Below, piece after piece: positions 1 through 10,017 of a stretch of 64,000 nt of DNA (its first letter is position 1; each line of letters starts with the position of its first letter). The notes under the pieces are model-generated. The model was not told the origin of the DNA and made no database searches. It saw nothing but the letters and a program-made list of their open reading frames with translations. The stretch lies in assembly GCF_016906535.1 (NCBI RefSeq), contig NC_057371.1, forward strand, positions 1,302,001-1,366,000. The letters are read 5' to 3'. A program made the translations under genes and the position numbers. Origin of the DNA: Rhizoctonia solani (lineage: Eukaryota > Basidiomycota > Agaricomycetes > Cantharellales > Ceratobasidiaceae).

Positions 1-243
1 GGTCCGGCACTTTTCTATTCCCCTCGAACCGAGTCCTCGCACGCTATGGAGCTGGAGCGAGACCCAGATACTGTAGTGTTCGCCTAGTTAACGCTCGCGG
101 GGCTAACTTGTCTTGGCATGATCGCTAATTATAACCCATCACTCGGAAGCGCCACCGGATTGCACCGGCAGATAAAATAACAGGGGGAGCACCATATGGC
201 TTGAGGCGCTTGACCCACCCTCTTGCCATCCCCCTTCCTCATC
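1..243. other. Upstream flank of the transporter gene
   Basis: The region precedes the ATG at 244. Only chance frames run through it. It probably holds the promoter and 5' leader. No motif stands out. Confidence 0.4.
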
Positions 244-2119
244 ATGAACGCCCAAGAGCCCCAAATCGAACGTTCCCAATCGAGTTCGTCCTCTATCAAG
301 TCGGGAAAAATCAACCAGGAAAACGACCGTGTTCAATCGCAAGATGAGGAACAAGGACTCAAGCCCGGTCCGACCCGCGCTCGACTACTCGTCGTTTGGA
401 AATTTTTGGGCGAGCGTGGGTGTACGCCTAGGTCCGTCCTGACAAGACGATTTGTTTTGGCTTTGCTCGTAAGTGTGTCATTTGGCCCAGGAACAAAACT
501 TTTTTTGATTTCATTGATGTTATATTTAGGGCGGCCAACTTGTTAGCATTTGTATTACTTGTACATCAGTCACAACCACCGAGTTGGTCAATCGTGGATG
601 GTCTTTGCCTGCGACTCAAACATTTTTCCTGTGAGTGCGTGTTTGGGTGGTTGTGTCGGAAGTTCATGAACTTGACTTGATCGGGATAGGTATTTTGCAC
701 TCTTTATCGTGTACACGCCTTATACAATTTTCAAGTGTACGTTGGGTCTTATTTATCGTTGATGTGATTCAACTGACGAGTGTTTTTTTAGATGGATTTA
801 AAGGATGGGGGAACTTGATTATCAAAGATGGCTGGAAATGTACGTCCCCTTGGAGCCCTTATCAAAGCTCGGCTAGGATAACCATTGCCCAATATAGATT
901 TCATCCTTGCTGCGTGTGATGTCGAGGGGAACTATCTAGTAGTTTTGGCATACCAATTCACAAACTTGCTTTCGTGCATGCTGCTTGATTCGTAGGCGCC
1001 CCTCTTTTTTCCATTTGCTTTTAGCGACGCTGACAAGGTCTGGATTCCGGAATAGATGGGCAATCCCGGCATGTGCGTTTTTTGCATGGATATATATGCG
1101 GCCCAAATACCACTGGACACAATTGATTGTGAGCAACCTTCCAAACTCTCATTGCGCATTCTTGCCGTACGTGAATGTGATACTTACGTTTTTGGATTGC
1201 TTTTGTTTGGTGTACTGCATGGCACTGTGTTTATGCGCTCGGATGAAATTTAGGGTATACTTATTTGCGTTGGAGGGTTGGGTATGCTTGTTGGTGAGTT
1301 CTTGAACATGCCTTTGGTGGAAAGGAACTCATAAGGGGGTAGCCTCGGATCGTTTAACGGGGACGGGGCAGTACCCGGCTTCGTCCATGGTCAAAGGGGA
1401 CTTGTTCATGCTCGCTGGAGCAACCTTGTATGGATTTACGAATGCTACCGAGGTAAACTTCTTGCTTCCTCCTTGCATTGATGCATACTGAGTGCACATG
1501 ACTTAGGAATTCCTGGTTCGTAAACGCCCATTATACGAAGTCGTCGGACAGCTCGGAATGTACGGGATGATTATCAATGCGATCCAGGCGAGCGGACTGG
1601 AGCACAAGGAGATGAGGAATGTAACTTGGAACGGGGGTGTTAGTGAGTGATTGTTTTGATTTATTCAAGTGTGTATGATTCTGACGGTATCGTCAAAGTT
1701 GGGCTGTTGTTTGCGTATACAATTGGTGAGTCGTGTGCACGTTTCTGTTTGTTACGGGTTGTACTGATATTCGGGGTTGTAGCTATGTTTATCCTGTATA
1801 CGACTGCGCCGCTCATTTACCGTGCTGCGTCGTCGGTGTATTACAACCTGAGCCTGTTGTCAAGTGACTTTTATGGGCTACTATTTGGGTTGGGTCTCTA
1901 CGTAAGTTTCCTTTCTCCATGCGCTCGTATTCAATCTAAGGATGGTTGAAAAAGCATTACCGCCCGTACTGGTTATATTTTGTCGCGTTTGCGGTCATCA
2001 TCTTTGGACTGATTGCCTACTTTTGGCATTCGACGCCCGAGGAGCAAGGAACACTGGATCCGCAGATGCCGGGGTACGTCAGGAGAAAGGTCGGGTCTGA
2101 TGAATCGGTCGAGGTGTAG
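244..2119 (+). CDS. SLC35F1/F2-like nucleotide-sugar/drug-metabolite type membrane transporter
   Basis: Likely a multi-pass membrane transporter of the SLC35F (DUF914) branch of the drug/metabolite transporter superfamily. The substrate is not predictable from sequence. The ATG at 244 opens a ~70-residue charged cytosolic N-terminus. Exon 1 ends at 468 (GT donor at 469) and exon 2 starts at 530 with GGQLVSICITCTSVTTTELV, the family's first membrane repeat. A later exon gives DVEGNYLVVLAYQFTNLLSC, matching the SLC35F hallmark DVEANYLVVKAYQYT. Further exons give LYGFTNATEEFLVRK, VYYNLSLLSSDFYGLLFGL and the last helix FVAFAVIIFGLIAYFWHSTP. The stop is at 2117-2119. At least eight exons with short introns are needed. 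The SLC35F assignment is firm; the exact middle exon limits near 1050-1450 are not. Confidence 0.82.
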
Positions 2120-2714
2120 AGGGGTTACTGGTGATCATCTTGGCTATTTATATTTGGAGGCCCTCCTCCCACCTAAAACGAGATATGTGTGTGGTTCGAC
2201 GCTGGTTGAGTGCGTTGTGCAGCTAGGTTTTGAGTGCAGCCGCAAGCGGACACGGGGGATGTCACTCGTTTCCGTTCAGACGGGGATCTATTCGGCTGTG
2301 TGTCAAAAGTTTCAAGTTGAGAAGACCCAAAAAAAAGAGACTGACGTACGGAAAAGGTGTTTGATTAAAAAGGCGGGATTTGTATCGACGTATTTGTGCT
2401 GATCGGTTTCGATAAAGTGAGTGGTCTGTGCACGGGGGTGGCCATATGCGGCAGGTTGAGAGACAAGATACATGCGGGGAAGAGAAAGACGTATAGCGAG
2501 AGCGAACCCTTTTCAACATGGGGGATGCATGCAGATGGATGAGTTGCGGCTATGACGCTGTTGTGACAAATGTATCAAAGACAAACGGGGGAGGGGGCAG
2601 ATATGAAACGTCGAGAGTGGGTGGGGGGCCGGATGCAATGTGACACTGCCACCGTCGTGGACCTGAGGACGACGACGAGTGTAAAGGAGTAGACTCGGCA
2701 TTACGGATTGGCAG
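2120..2714. other. Intergenic, 3' flank of the transporter and 5' flank of the LIM-RhoGAP gene
   Basis: About 600 bases between two genes on the same strand. It contains short purine-rich stretches and no reading frame with coding character. It probably holds the transporter terminator and the promoter of the next gene. No clear TATA box or other motif stands out. Confidence 0.4.
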
Positions 2715-5700
2715 ATGCGGAGTCTATCGGGGTACCCTGAGGGGCCGCGGGACATGCACACGCGACCACCGAGCCAGACGTTTAGTGTCTTCAACTCCAA
2801 CGGGACGGCGCGATCGCAGGCATATACACCTACACACACATATTCTTACTCTAACTCGAACTCTAACTCGAACTCTTACATCTCTAGCTCTAACACCCAC
2901 CTGCACTCGCATCCGCACTCGCACTCGCACACGCACTCCAACCCCCCCTTGCACTCGAGCGCGATGAGCGGAGCCCGGCAAAACAGCCTGGGGGGCTGCC
3001 TGACGAGGACGTCTACTTGCCTCCGCGCCGCGTCGACGGAGCGAGCCGGCCCTCATCACCGGCGAAACAGTCGTTCTACTCTGCACGCACGCCCCCGGGC
3101 TCACCGCGGATCCCCGCGGCCTCTCTGCAGCCCATGGCCAATGGCAACAGCTCGCCTGGTCGCTCCCCGTCCCCGTCGCCATCCCCCGGATACCTCGCCC
3201 CCGCACCTGGCTCCCGTCCCTCGACTCCATCTGGCAGCCGCATCATGGGGTCCGCCCGCTCAGACGACTCGCACACCCTTCTCAGTCCCAGCGCTATGAG
3301 CGGCGGTCCTCCCCCCTCCAGCAACACCTCGCACAGCACTGGAGCCAATCTCTGCAGTGCATGTGGACAGCCAATGACCGCACAGTTTGTTCGTGCCCTC
3401 GGCACCGTCTTTCACCTCGAGTGTTTCCGCTGCAGGGTCTGTCTTTTTTTATTTTTTTTTTTCTTTCTTGGCTGACATCTTGTAGGATTGCAACTCGGTC
3501 GTCGCGAGCAAGTTCTTCCCCATCGACGGCCCCGATGGTCGCCAGCACCCCCTCTGCGAGCGCGACTATTTCAAGCGCCTCAATCTCATTTGTGCCAAGT
3601 GCGACATGGCCTTGCGAGGTAGCTATATCACAGCATGCGGTCCGTCTCCACTCTTCCTCTCTCTGTTACTGCTCATTCAGACATTCATCTAGACAAAAAG
3701 TACCATGTCGAGCACTTTACATGTTCCGTCTGTCCGACCTTATTTGGTCCACAAGACTCGTATTATGAGCACGAGGGCGCGGTCTTTTGTCATTGGCACT
3801 ATTCCACTCGCTTCGCCGTCAAGTGCGTTGGCTGCAACTCGGCCATTCTCAAACAATTCGTCGAAATAAATCGCAACCAGCGAGACAGCGCATTTCACCC
3901 CGAGTGTTACCTCATCCACAAGGTCCGTTTATCTTGCATTTTATTATCTGTGCTAACAGCTCGTTTGCCCCCAGTTTTGGAATGTCAAGGTCGTCGCCCG
4001 CCCCCCGTGCTCCCCATCCATCCTCCCCCCGAACCATTCGACTCGTCCTCGCCTGCCCCCACCCAGCTTACTTACATCGCCGAAGAACAACAAACAACCG
4101 CCCAATCTCTCAAGGCCGCCCAGGTCAAGATGGAAGCCCAAGTCTATGCGATATGGACCAATCTGAGCGCGTTTGAAGAGTCCAGCGCAGCCTGCATCAG
4201 CGACATGCTCACCCAAGTCAGCGCCGGCATCTACCTCGACGCTATTCGCATGGCTGAGAAATTCATTCTCCACGTCGAAGTCCTTTTTGCCGCAATAGAC
4301 GAGATCGAAGACCGATTTGCCGCCCTCTCTTCCAAAGGTAAATCCATCTTTAATCCCCTCACGTCACAATCCCCATTCACACATGTCCCGATTTAGGCAT
4401 GTCCCATGTTCGGGAGGCACGGATGCTCTGCCGCAAGACTGTCGATCTCTTCACTCTTCTGTCCCATTCATCGTCAAGTGACCCCAAGCACTCCGGTCAG
4501 GGCATGTCCCAGGAGCTACTCGCACTCGTCACGGGGCTCGCCCATTACCTCAAAATCTTGATCCGCATCGCACTCACCGGCTCACTTAAACTCGAGCGCG
4601 AGCTGGGCGATGGGGGTATTGCCCTTGGCCGCTTCCTCGAACGCATGAAGGCCCTGGCAAAGAGCGGGGGCGATGTCCGTGCTCGGCGACTCTCCTCACC
4701 GCCCAACGAGCCCAACGGGAACGACCCCTCCGATAGCATAGTAGCCTACGGATACCGTTCGCTTGCCCCTGAAGTCGCCGGTGAATCTCCGTTCGCGGGG
4801 CCCGCGGGGTTGCTCATGTCCTCTCCGAGCGATCTCTGCACCGTCTGCGGACTAACCGTCGAAGAAGACTGCGTGCGATTGGGGACCTACCAGCGGTGGC
4901 ACACGACATGCATCAAGTGCGCACAGGACGATTGTACACGCACCGCTGTTGCTCCATTACCACCTCACCTGCAAGCGCCCGAGAAGAAGCCTGATGACGA
5001 AGAAGGCGGTACGAAAAAGGTCTCGAGTGTGCGAAGACCTCCCGCGGAAGTAGGGCGATTCATCTATGAGCCCAGTGAAGGCGAACCCGTCACGTCGCGG
5101 CAATCTATTGTACTGACCACGGGACCGTACCGCCTTGTCGAAGTGGGTTCGAGGCCGTGTCGAGGCTCGAGCAGTATGCGTTTTTGCTCAACGTTGCGCT
5201 GAGGCGGTTGTTCTTGTTGTTGAAGAAGCGCGGTGCGATTGGTATCGAAGGTTCGTGGTTCTTGTCTGCGCAACTCGTTTTGGGACTGTGTGGGTGCTGA
5301 CAATGATGATCTCGATTTTGCAGAGCTATCGTCCAACTCACCGTCATCGCATCACCGTGATTCGGGCGTCGTGCCTATGAAGTCGGTGCATCTGGACAGG
5401 AAACTGAGCGCTACGGCCAGACTCCCCAAGCGCTCGACCATTGTCGAAAGTCCGACGGGCAAAGTGGCCCAGCGAACAGACGTCGGGGCCCAAAAGAGCA
5501 GCGCGCAGCACCAGGGCTCGACTATCGTCATGGGCCCCTCGGCTCCTCCGTCCCAGGCAGGATCCATGCACCACGTCCCGCTCACGAACTCGGTCCCGGT
5601 CACACTGCGACAGCCCACACCGCGAGCACCGAACCAGATCCAAACCCAGCCCAGGTTCAGGCCCAGGCCCAACAGGTCCTGCCACAGTCTCAGGGCGAGT

Positions 5701-7404
5701 CGCCACGGGTGTGCTCAGACCGCCGTTTGCGAGGAACAACACCCAGGTCCGGATCGTGGACGATAGTCTCGTGAGTCCGGTCGGCGAGGACCACCAGTAC
5801 GAGCGCACCGAGTCGGGCGAAGGTCTCACGCTGGGCGATATCCCCCAGCTCGTCGAGGCCGAACAGAGGCGCTCGTTGCCGCGCCAGGGGTCGCGCCGGA
5901 TGATCGCCGAGCTGGGCCCGCTCGAGCAGCTGGTCGTGAAGCACGCGGCGGTCCAGAGCTTGCTGCGCACTCCGATCCGGGATGCGATCGATATGGACGA
6001 GCTCGGCGAGCTGCTGGAGCTCAAGAAAAATACGTTTTGGGGGAAACTGTTCAAGGGCGGCAAGGACAAGCAGGGGATCAAGAAAAAAGGGATTTTCGGG
6101 GTGCCGTTGGAGTTGCTTGTCGAGCGCGAGGGGGTGGATTCGATGTTGGGCGCGTCGAGAGCGACGGTGCGGGTGCCGACGTTTGTGGAGGATATAGTGT
6201 CTGCTATGAAACAGATGGGTAAGCCTTGATTTTGCGTATGATATCCATTAATCACTCGGCTCATTAAACGCTCCAAAGACATGTCCGTTGAGGGTATATT
6301 CCGTAAAAATGGAAACATTCGTCGGATGAACCAGGTCATCGAGGCGATCGATCGGGACCCAACGTCGGTCGAATTCGCCCAAGAGAACCCGGTCCAGCTT
6401 GCGGCGCTTTTGAAAAAGTTTTTGCGCGAGATGCCTGATCCGCTGTTGACCTATCGGTTGTACAAGGTTTGGCTGGCGGTGCAATGTGAGTTTTTTGTTT
6501 CCCCATTTAACAGAACCCCTGTTCGTTGTTGATTCGAAATGGCAGCGGTGAATGCGTCGGACAAGGAAAAGACCCGGATGCTTCATTTGGTGACCATACT
6601 GTTACCTAAATCTCACAGGGACACACTCGAGGTCTTGTTTGTCTTCCTCAAGTGGGTTTCGTTATTCTCCCACGTCGACGAAGAGACGGGAAGCAAGATG
6701 GACTTGGTCAACCTTGCGACAGTCATTACGCCTAGTATTCTCTATTCCAAGGGCCGAGATGCAGCACGAGAAGAATCGTTCATGGCGATCGGTGTCGTCA
6801 CCCGCTTGCTGGAGGACCAAGACCAGTTTTTCTCGGTACCCGATGACTTTTTGTGGTTCTTGGGTAACATGGAAATCTGGTCCGGATGCTTGGATCTTCC
6901 CATGCGAGATATGCAGCGTAGGGTTGAAAACGTTATGACCAGGCGTCGGCAACAACCTTCACCCAGCACGAACAACCAAGGTCCGCAACCACAACAAGGG
7001 TACCTTCCATCAGGAGGCCCCCGTTCCGACTCACATACCTCTATCCCCACCCGACCGTCGGACCAAAATCTCGCTCGAGGGAGACAAGGTTCGAACCCAC
7101 TCGACGTGCGCCCCCACCCCGAATCAACGGAAACGGAAACGCGGGCAGGTCTCAATCGACCGAACGGTCGCAAGCTCCGCCCCAATCCGCACCTCCTCAT
7201 CCTGGACTCGGGCATGCGCCGATGTCGTACCCCCCGCCGGGCGTACCGTCCCAACAGACCCCACCGTCTCCGCGGATGACGCCCCGGGAGGGTCCACAGC
7301 CGTGGAAGTCTCCCTCGCGCCCGCCATCACAGGTGATGGCTCGGCCAAGTATGGACTACATTCAATCTCAACCGTCGGATCGGTATCCTCCACCATCGCA
7401 ATGA
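2715..7404 (+). CDS. LIM-domain Rho GTPase-activating protein (Lrg1-like)
   Basis: A RhoGAP with N-terminal LIM zinc fingers, the arrangement of yeast Lrg1, which switches off Rho1 in cell-wall and polarity signalling (family knowledge). After a Ser/His/Pro-rich N-terminus, LIM1 begins at about 3350 (CSACGQPMTAQFVRALG). LIM2 begins near 3595 (CAKCDMALRGSYITACG). A further zinc-binding part follows (CVGCNSAILKQFVEINRN), and an isolated LIM-like motif lies near 4840 (CTVCGLTVEEDCVRLG). The RhoGAP domain spans about 6280-6890. It has the arginine-finger segment GIFRKNGNIRRMNQ, the PVQLAALLKKFLREMPDPLL motif and the MDLVNLATVITPSIL motif. The C-terminus is Pro/Ser-rich and ends at 7402-7404. The reading frame jumps without an obvious intron near 2960-3010, 4000-4050 and 6950-7080. 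The ATG at 2715 is the most upstream plausible start. Family call strong, exon detail moderate. Confidence 0.85.
2847..2940 (+). repeat. Low-complexity hexamer-like repeats in the LIM-RhoGAP N-terminus
   Basis: Two adjoining imperfect short-period repeats. The first is built from AACTCG/AACTCT units and encodes alternating Ser and Asn. The second is built from CACTCG/CACACG units and encodes alternating His and Ser. In the neighbouring frames the same DNA would encode Arg/Thr or Arg/Val repeats, so frame slippage here would still leave an open frame. This region is likely length-variable. Confidence 0.75.
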
Positions 7405-8121
7405 TAATTTCCCCCTCCCTCCCTTTTCGTTGTTGTGTATGTGTGTGTGTGCGGATCTTTCCCTCATTTCTTGTTTTCGTCTTTGTTTTTGCCCCTTTTT
7501 TTTTCGTTTGATCCTATTCAAGCTCGAGTCAGGCCGGACTATTGCGTCTTATCCCTGCTATTTGTTTTGTATCTCTTTTTTTTTTGCCGTCTCGGGTCTG
7601 GATTTCCCTTGCCTTACGCTCGTTTTCCACTCTCCCTCTCTGTCTCTGTCTCTCTCGCGCTCACTCTTACTCGTCATATCACTATCTGCCTTTTACGGTA
7701 TACCCGACACCTGCATTCGATCCACACTGTGTCATGAATTCGTTTTTTTCTCCTCCATCCTGGACTTTGAGAAAAAGTTTCGTCCCGTCTAGTCTCTTTT
7801 CCTATCAGCTGTACCAGTCAGTTCAGTACTCGTGAGTTTAACAAATAATTATTCTTTTGCATACAAAATTTGGAGGGGAGTGCGGTCAAATGAGCCCAAG
7901 GTGACGTGGATAAATCACTTTGGACCCCGGCGCAGTTCATCCTAAATGCATGTGTCTTGTGTGTATAAACCATATATCATTACCCCATTCGTCCCAAATA
8001 TACAACGAAATATATAACCAACGAAGATACAGTCGTAACAATACTCATCTATCAATCGATAACAGCACGTATATCCTTCATTATATATACCAGAAATTTT
8101 CGTCAATCGTGCTGTTCATAT
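7405..8121. other. Convergent intergenic region with pyrimidine-rich 3' flank
   Basis: The region separates the stop of the LIM-RhoGAP gene (+) from the stop of the coiled-coil gene (-). It is T- and C-rich from 7410 to 7700, with short (TG)n and (TC)n runs, then AT-rich to 8100. Open frames here use only Phe/Leu/Ser codons and look like chance. It is probably the two 3' untranslated regions. Confidence 0.5.
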
Positions 8122-9646
8122 TCACATGGCAAATCCAGTCGTGCTCGCCACAGTTGGGGTGCGCTCGCCGGCAAATTCTTCCTTTTCGGTCGGTCGCCTG
8201 TGGTCGAGCGCAATGTCTACCATATCAGCAGGAGGGCTGATGGGTTCGGGATCATCAGTAGTGGCAGTGGACACCGAATCCCGTTGAGATCCCTCGCGGC
8301 GGAGCTGCAGGGGCGGGGGAACATGTTTAGACTCTTCACCCTCGGGCTCGTATCGAGCCTCGATGTGGGATGCGGGCGTCGAGGATCGCGAAATGTCTGG
8401 AAGTGGGACAGGAGCAACAGCAGGTGTGCTTGCAGCACTCGTGGTCTTTCCAAAGAATCTGGCAAACCCGCTTGGTTGGGACGCAGGCGTGGTGGGTGCG
8501 GGCTCGGTGGTCGGAGAAGGACCCCCGTCAATGCTAGAAGATGAACTGCGGCTCCTGGTCCAGCTGTTCACAAAGCTTGTCAGGTGTAGTCGAAGTGGCA
8601 CTCGCTGGGACGCTCTCGTCTTCCGGTGTGACCTTGAGGGATATCGCACTCGACACAGGAGCAAGGTTAGGTCTGGGTATCGAATTGGACGTCTCCCCGC
8701 GTTTGAGCCAACTGCCCCACCCCCGTTTGGGCTCTTCAGACTTCTTTGGCGTTGCGTCAACGTCGGCTACATCCGCATCGCTCGGCAAGGGCGGTAATCT
8801 CAGACCCTGAAGGCCTTCCGAACCCGAGTTAGACTTGGTTTCGCCCACTGCATTTTCGGCGATGAATTCTCTGAGCGCACGCACTGCCGTCTCGCTCGCT
8901 TCCCGAGCATCAGTCGCCTCTTGCAGTGCCTGCTGGCATGCAGTCAACTCGGCGCGAATTTTCGCAAATCTTCAGCAGAAGGGCCAGGAGGTGTAACTCG
9001 GCCAGAAATATGCTCCGGGAACGAAGTCACAAAGCTCGACGGGGACCCAGAGAGCCGAAGCTGATCAGCAAGGCTGGGCTCGGACATACTGCACGTGATT
9101 GACGATCAATACCAGAATAGGGGTGACCCCTTGCGGTCACTTTTTAGAGGACGTAAGAGCTTACCTTGATATGCGTCGGTGAATATGCTTTCCCGGACTG
9201 AGACCTCCGGGCGACGCAGGGGTAGGTGGAAGAATGAATGAAGCTCGCTTCGAGGTACGGAGCTCCTGTGAGTTGGCAGCTGCCTGAAGCTGGCTCGCAC
9301 GTCTGTTTTCTGTTTGGAGCCGCATAACACCTCGGCGAGCTTCCTCGACCTTGCTGCGAAGCATGGCAATTTGGTCCGCTTGGTCTTGAGCTTTGGCCTC
9401 TGCAGTTGCCAGTTGCTCCCTCAAGTCGTCGTTTTCTGCCCGAGTTTTCGAGAGAGCAGAATGAGCTTGATCAAGAGCCTCCAAAAGCCCTTGCTTTTCG
9501 GTCGACGGAGACTCGGGGCGCGGTGGAACTGGTTCCTCGTCAATGGGAATCGCCATGGATTCAGAGCGAACGATAAACGATTCAGAACCCATGTCAGAGC
9601 CCACAGAGGGATGAGAGGGAGATATCTGGGTCGTAAGATCAGCCAT
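8122..9646 (-). CDS. Coiled-coil, Ser/Pro-rich protein of unknown function
   Basis: I do not recognise a named family. The ATG is at 9644-9646 (MADLTTQISPS). Residues ~45-120 form a heptad-rich coiled coil (EALDQAHSALSKTRAENDDL, AMLRSKVEEARRGVMRLQTE). That exon ends with a good donor near 9163. The next exon (9080-8960) reads SEPSLADQLRLSGSPSSF and leads into a second coiled coil (ELTACQQALQEATDAREASE). The two are separated by what looks like one missing base in a run of A at about 8957. The tail has a WGSWLKRGE motif and a long Ser/Pro/Thr-rich segment containing SGFARFFGK, ending at 8122. Another frame change lies near 8540-8580. It could be a scaffold or Rab-exchange-type coiled-coil protein, but that is not supported by any diagnostic motif. 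Confidence 0.6.
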
Positions 9647-10017
9647 ATATGTCTGAACTCTTTTTAGAGGGCGTAAAGCTGGCGACAGAGGCAGAGGGAT
9701 GGAACAACTTGCGGGCCTGACAGAACGCGGAAATGCCCTGGATGCCACGTGAGAAACACAGCCACAATCGCCCATGTCATGACAACTTGATTCATTTATA
9801 TTTATTCCTGCTCTTTGTTGCTACGGCTACAGTGTAATTAATCTTTAATCGTCATTGAAACAGGTGCACCCCGTCGTAAAAGCGTGTTAAGTATGGCAGA
9901 TAACCCCTCAGAGTTGTGTATAAACAAACCCCGCCAGCTTGAAATCAGTTCAATTCAAATTGTTCTTTATAACTACAATACTGGTTCATTTCCAGCGCCC
10001 TTTGCTTACGTCCATCG
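9647..10017. other. Intergenic between two minus-strand genes
   Basis: About 370 bases, AT-rich near 9790-9990. It would hold the promoter of the coiled-coil gene and the 3' end of the CCCH/Smr gene. I see no clear motif. Confidence 0.4.

Noticed and set aside
2724..3230. Minus-strand Arg/Val repeat frame (168 codons)
   Set aside because: It is a shadow of the His/Ser repeat in the LIM-RhoGAP gene.
5344..6339. 331-codon minus-strand open frame
   Set aside because: It is antisense to the LIM-RhoGAP gene. The plus strand there shows the clear protein signal, and the antisense composition is Ser/Arg-rich as expected from a shadow frame.
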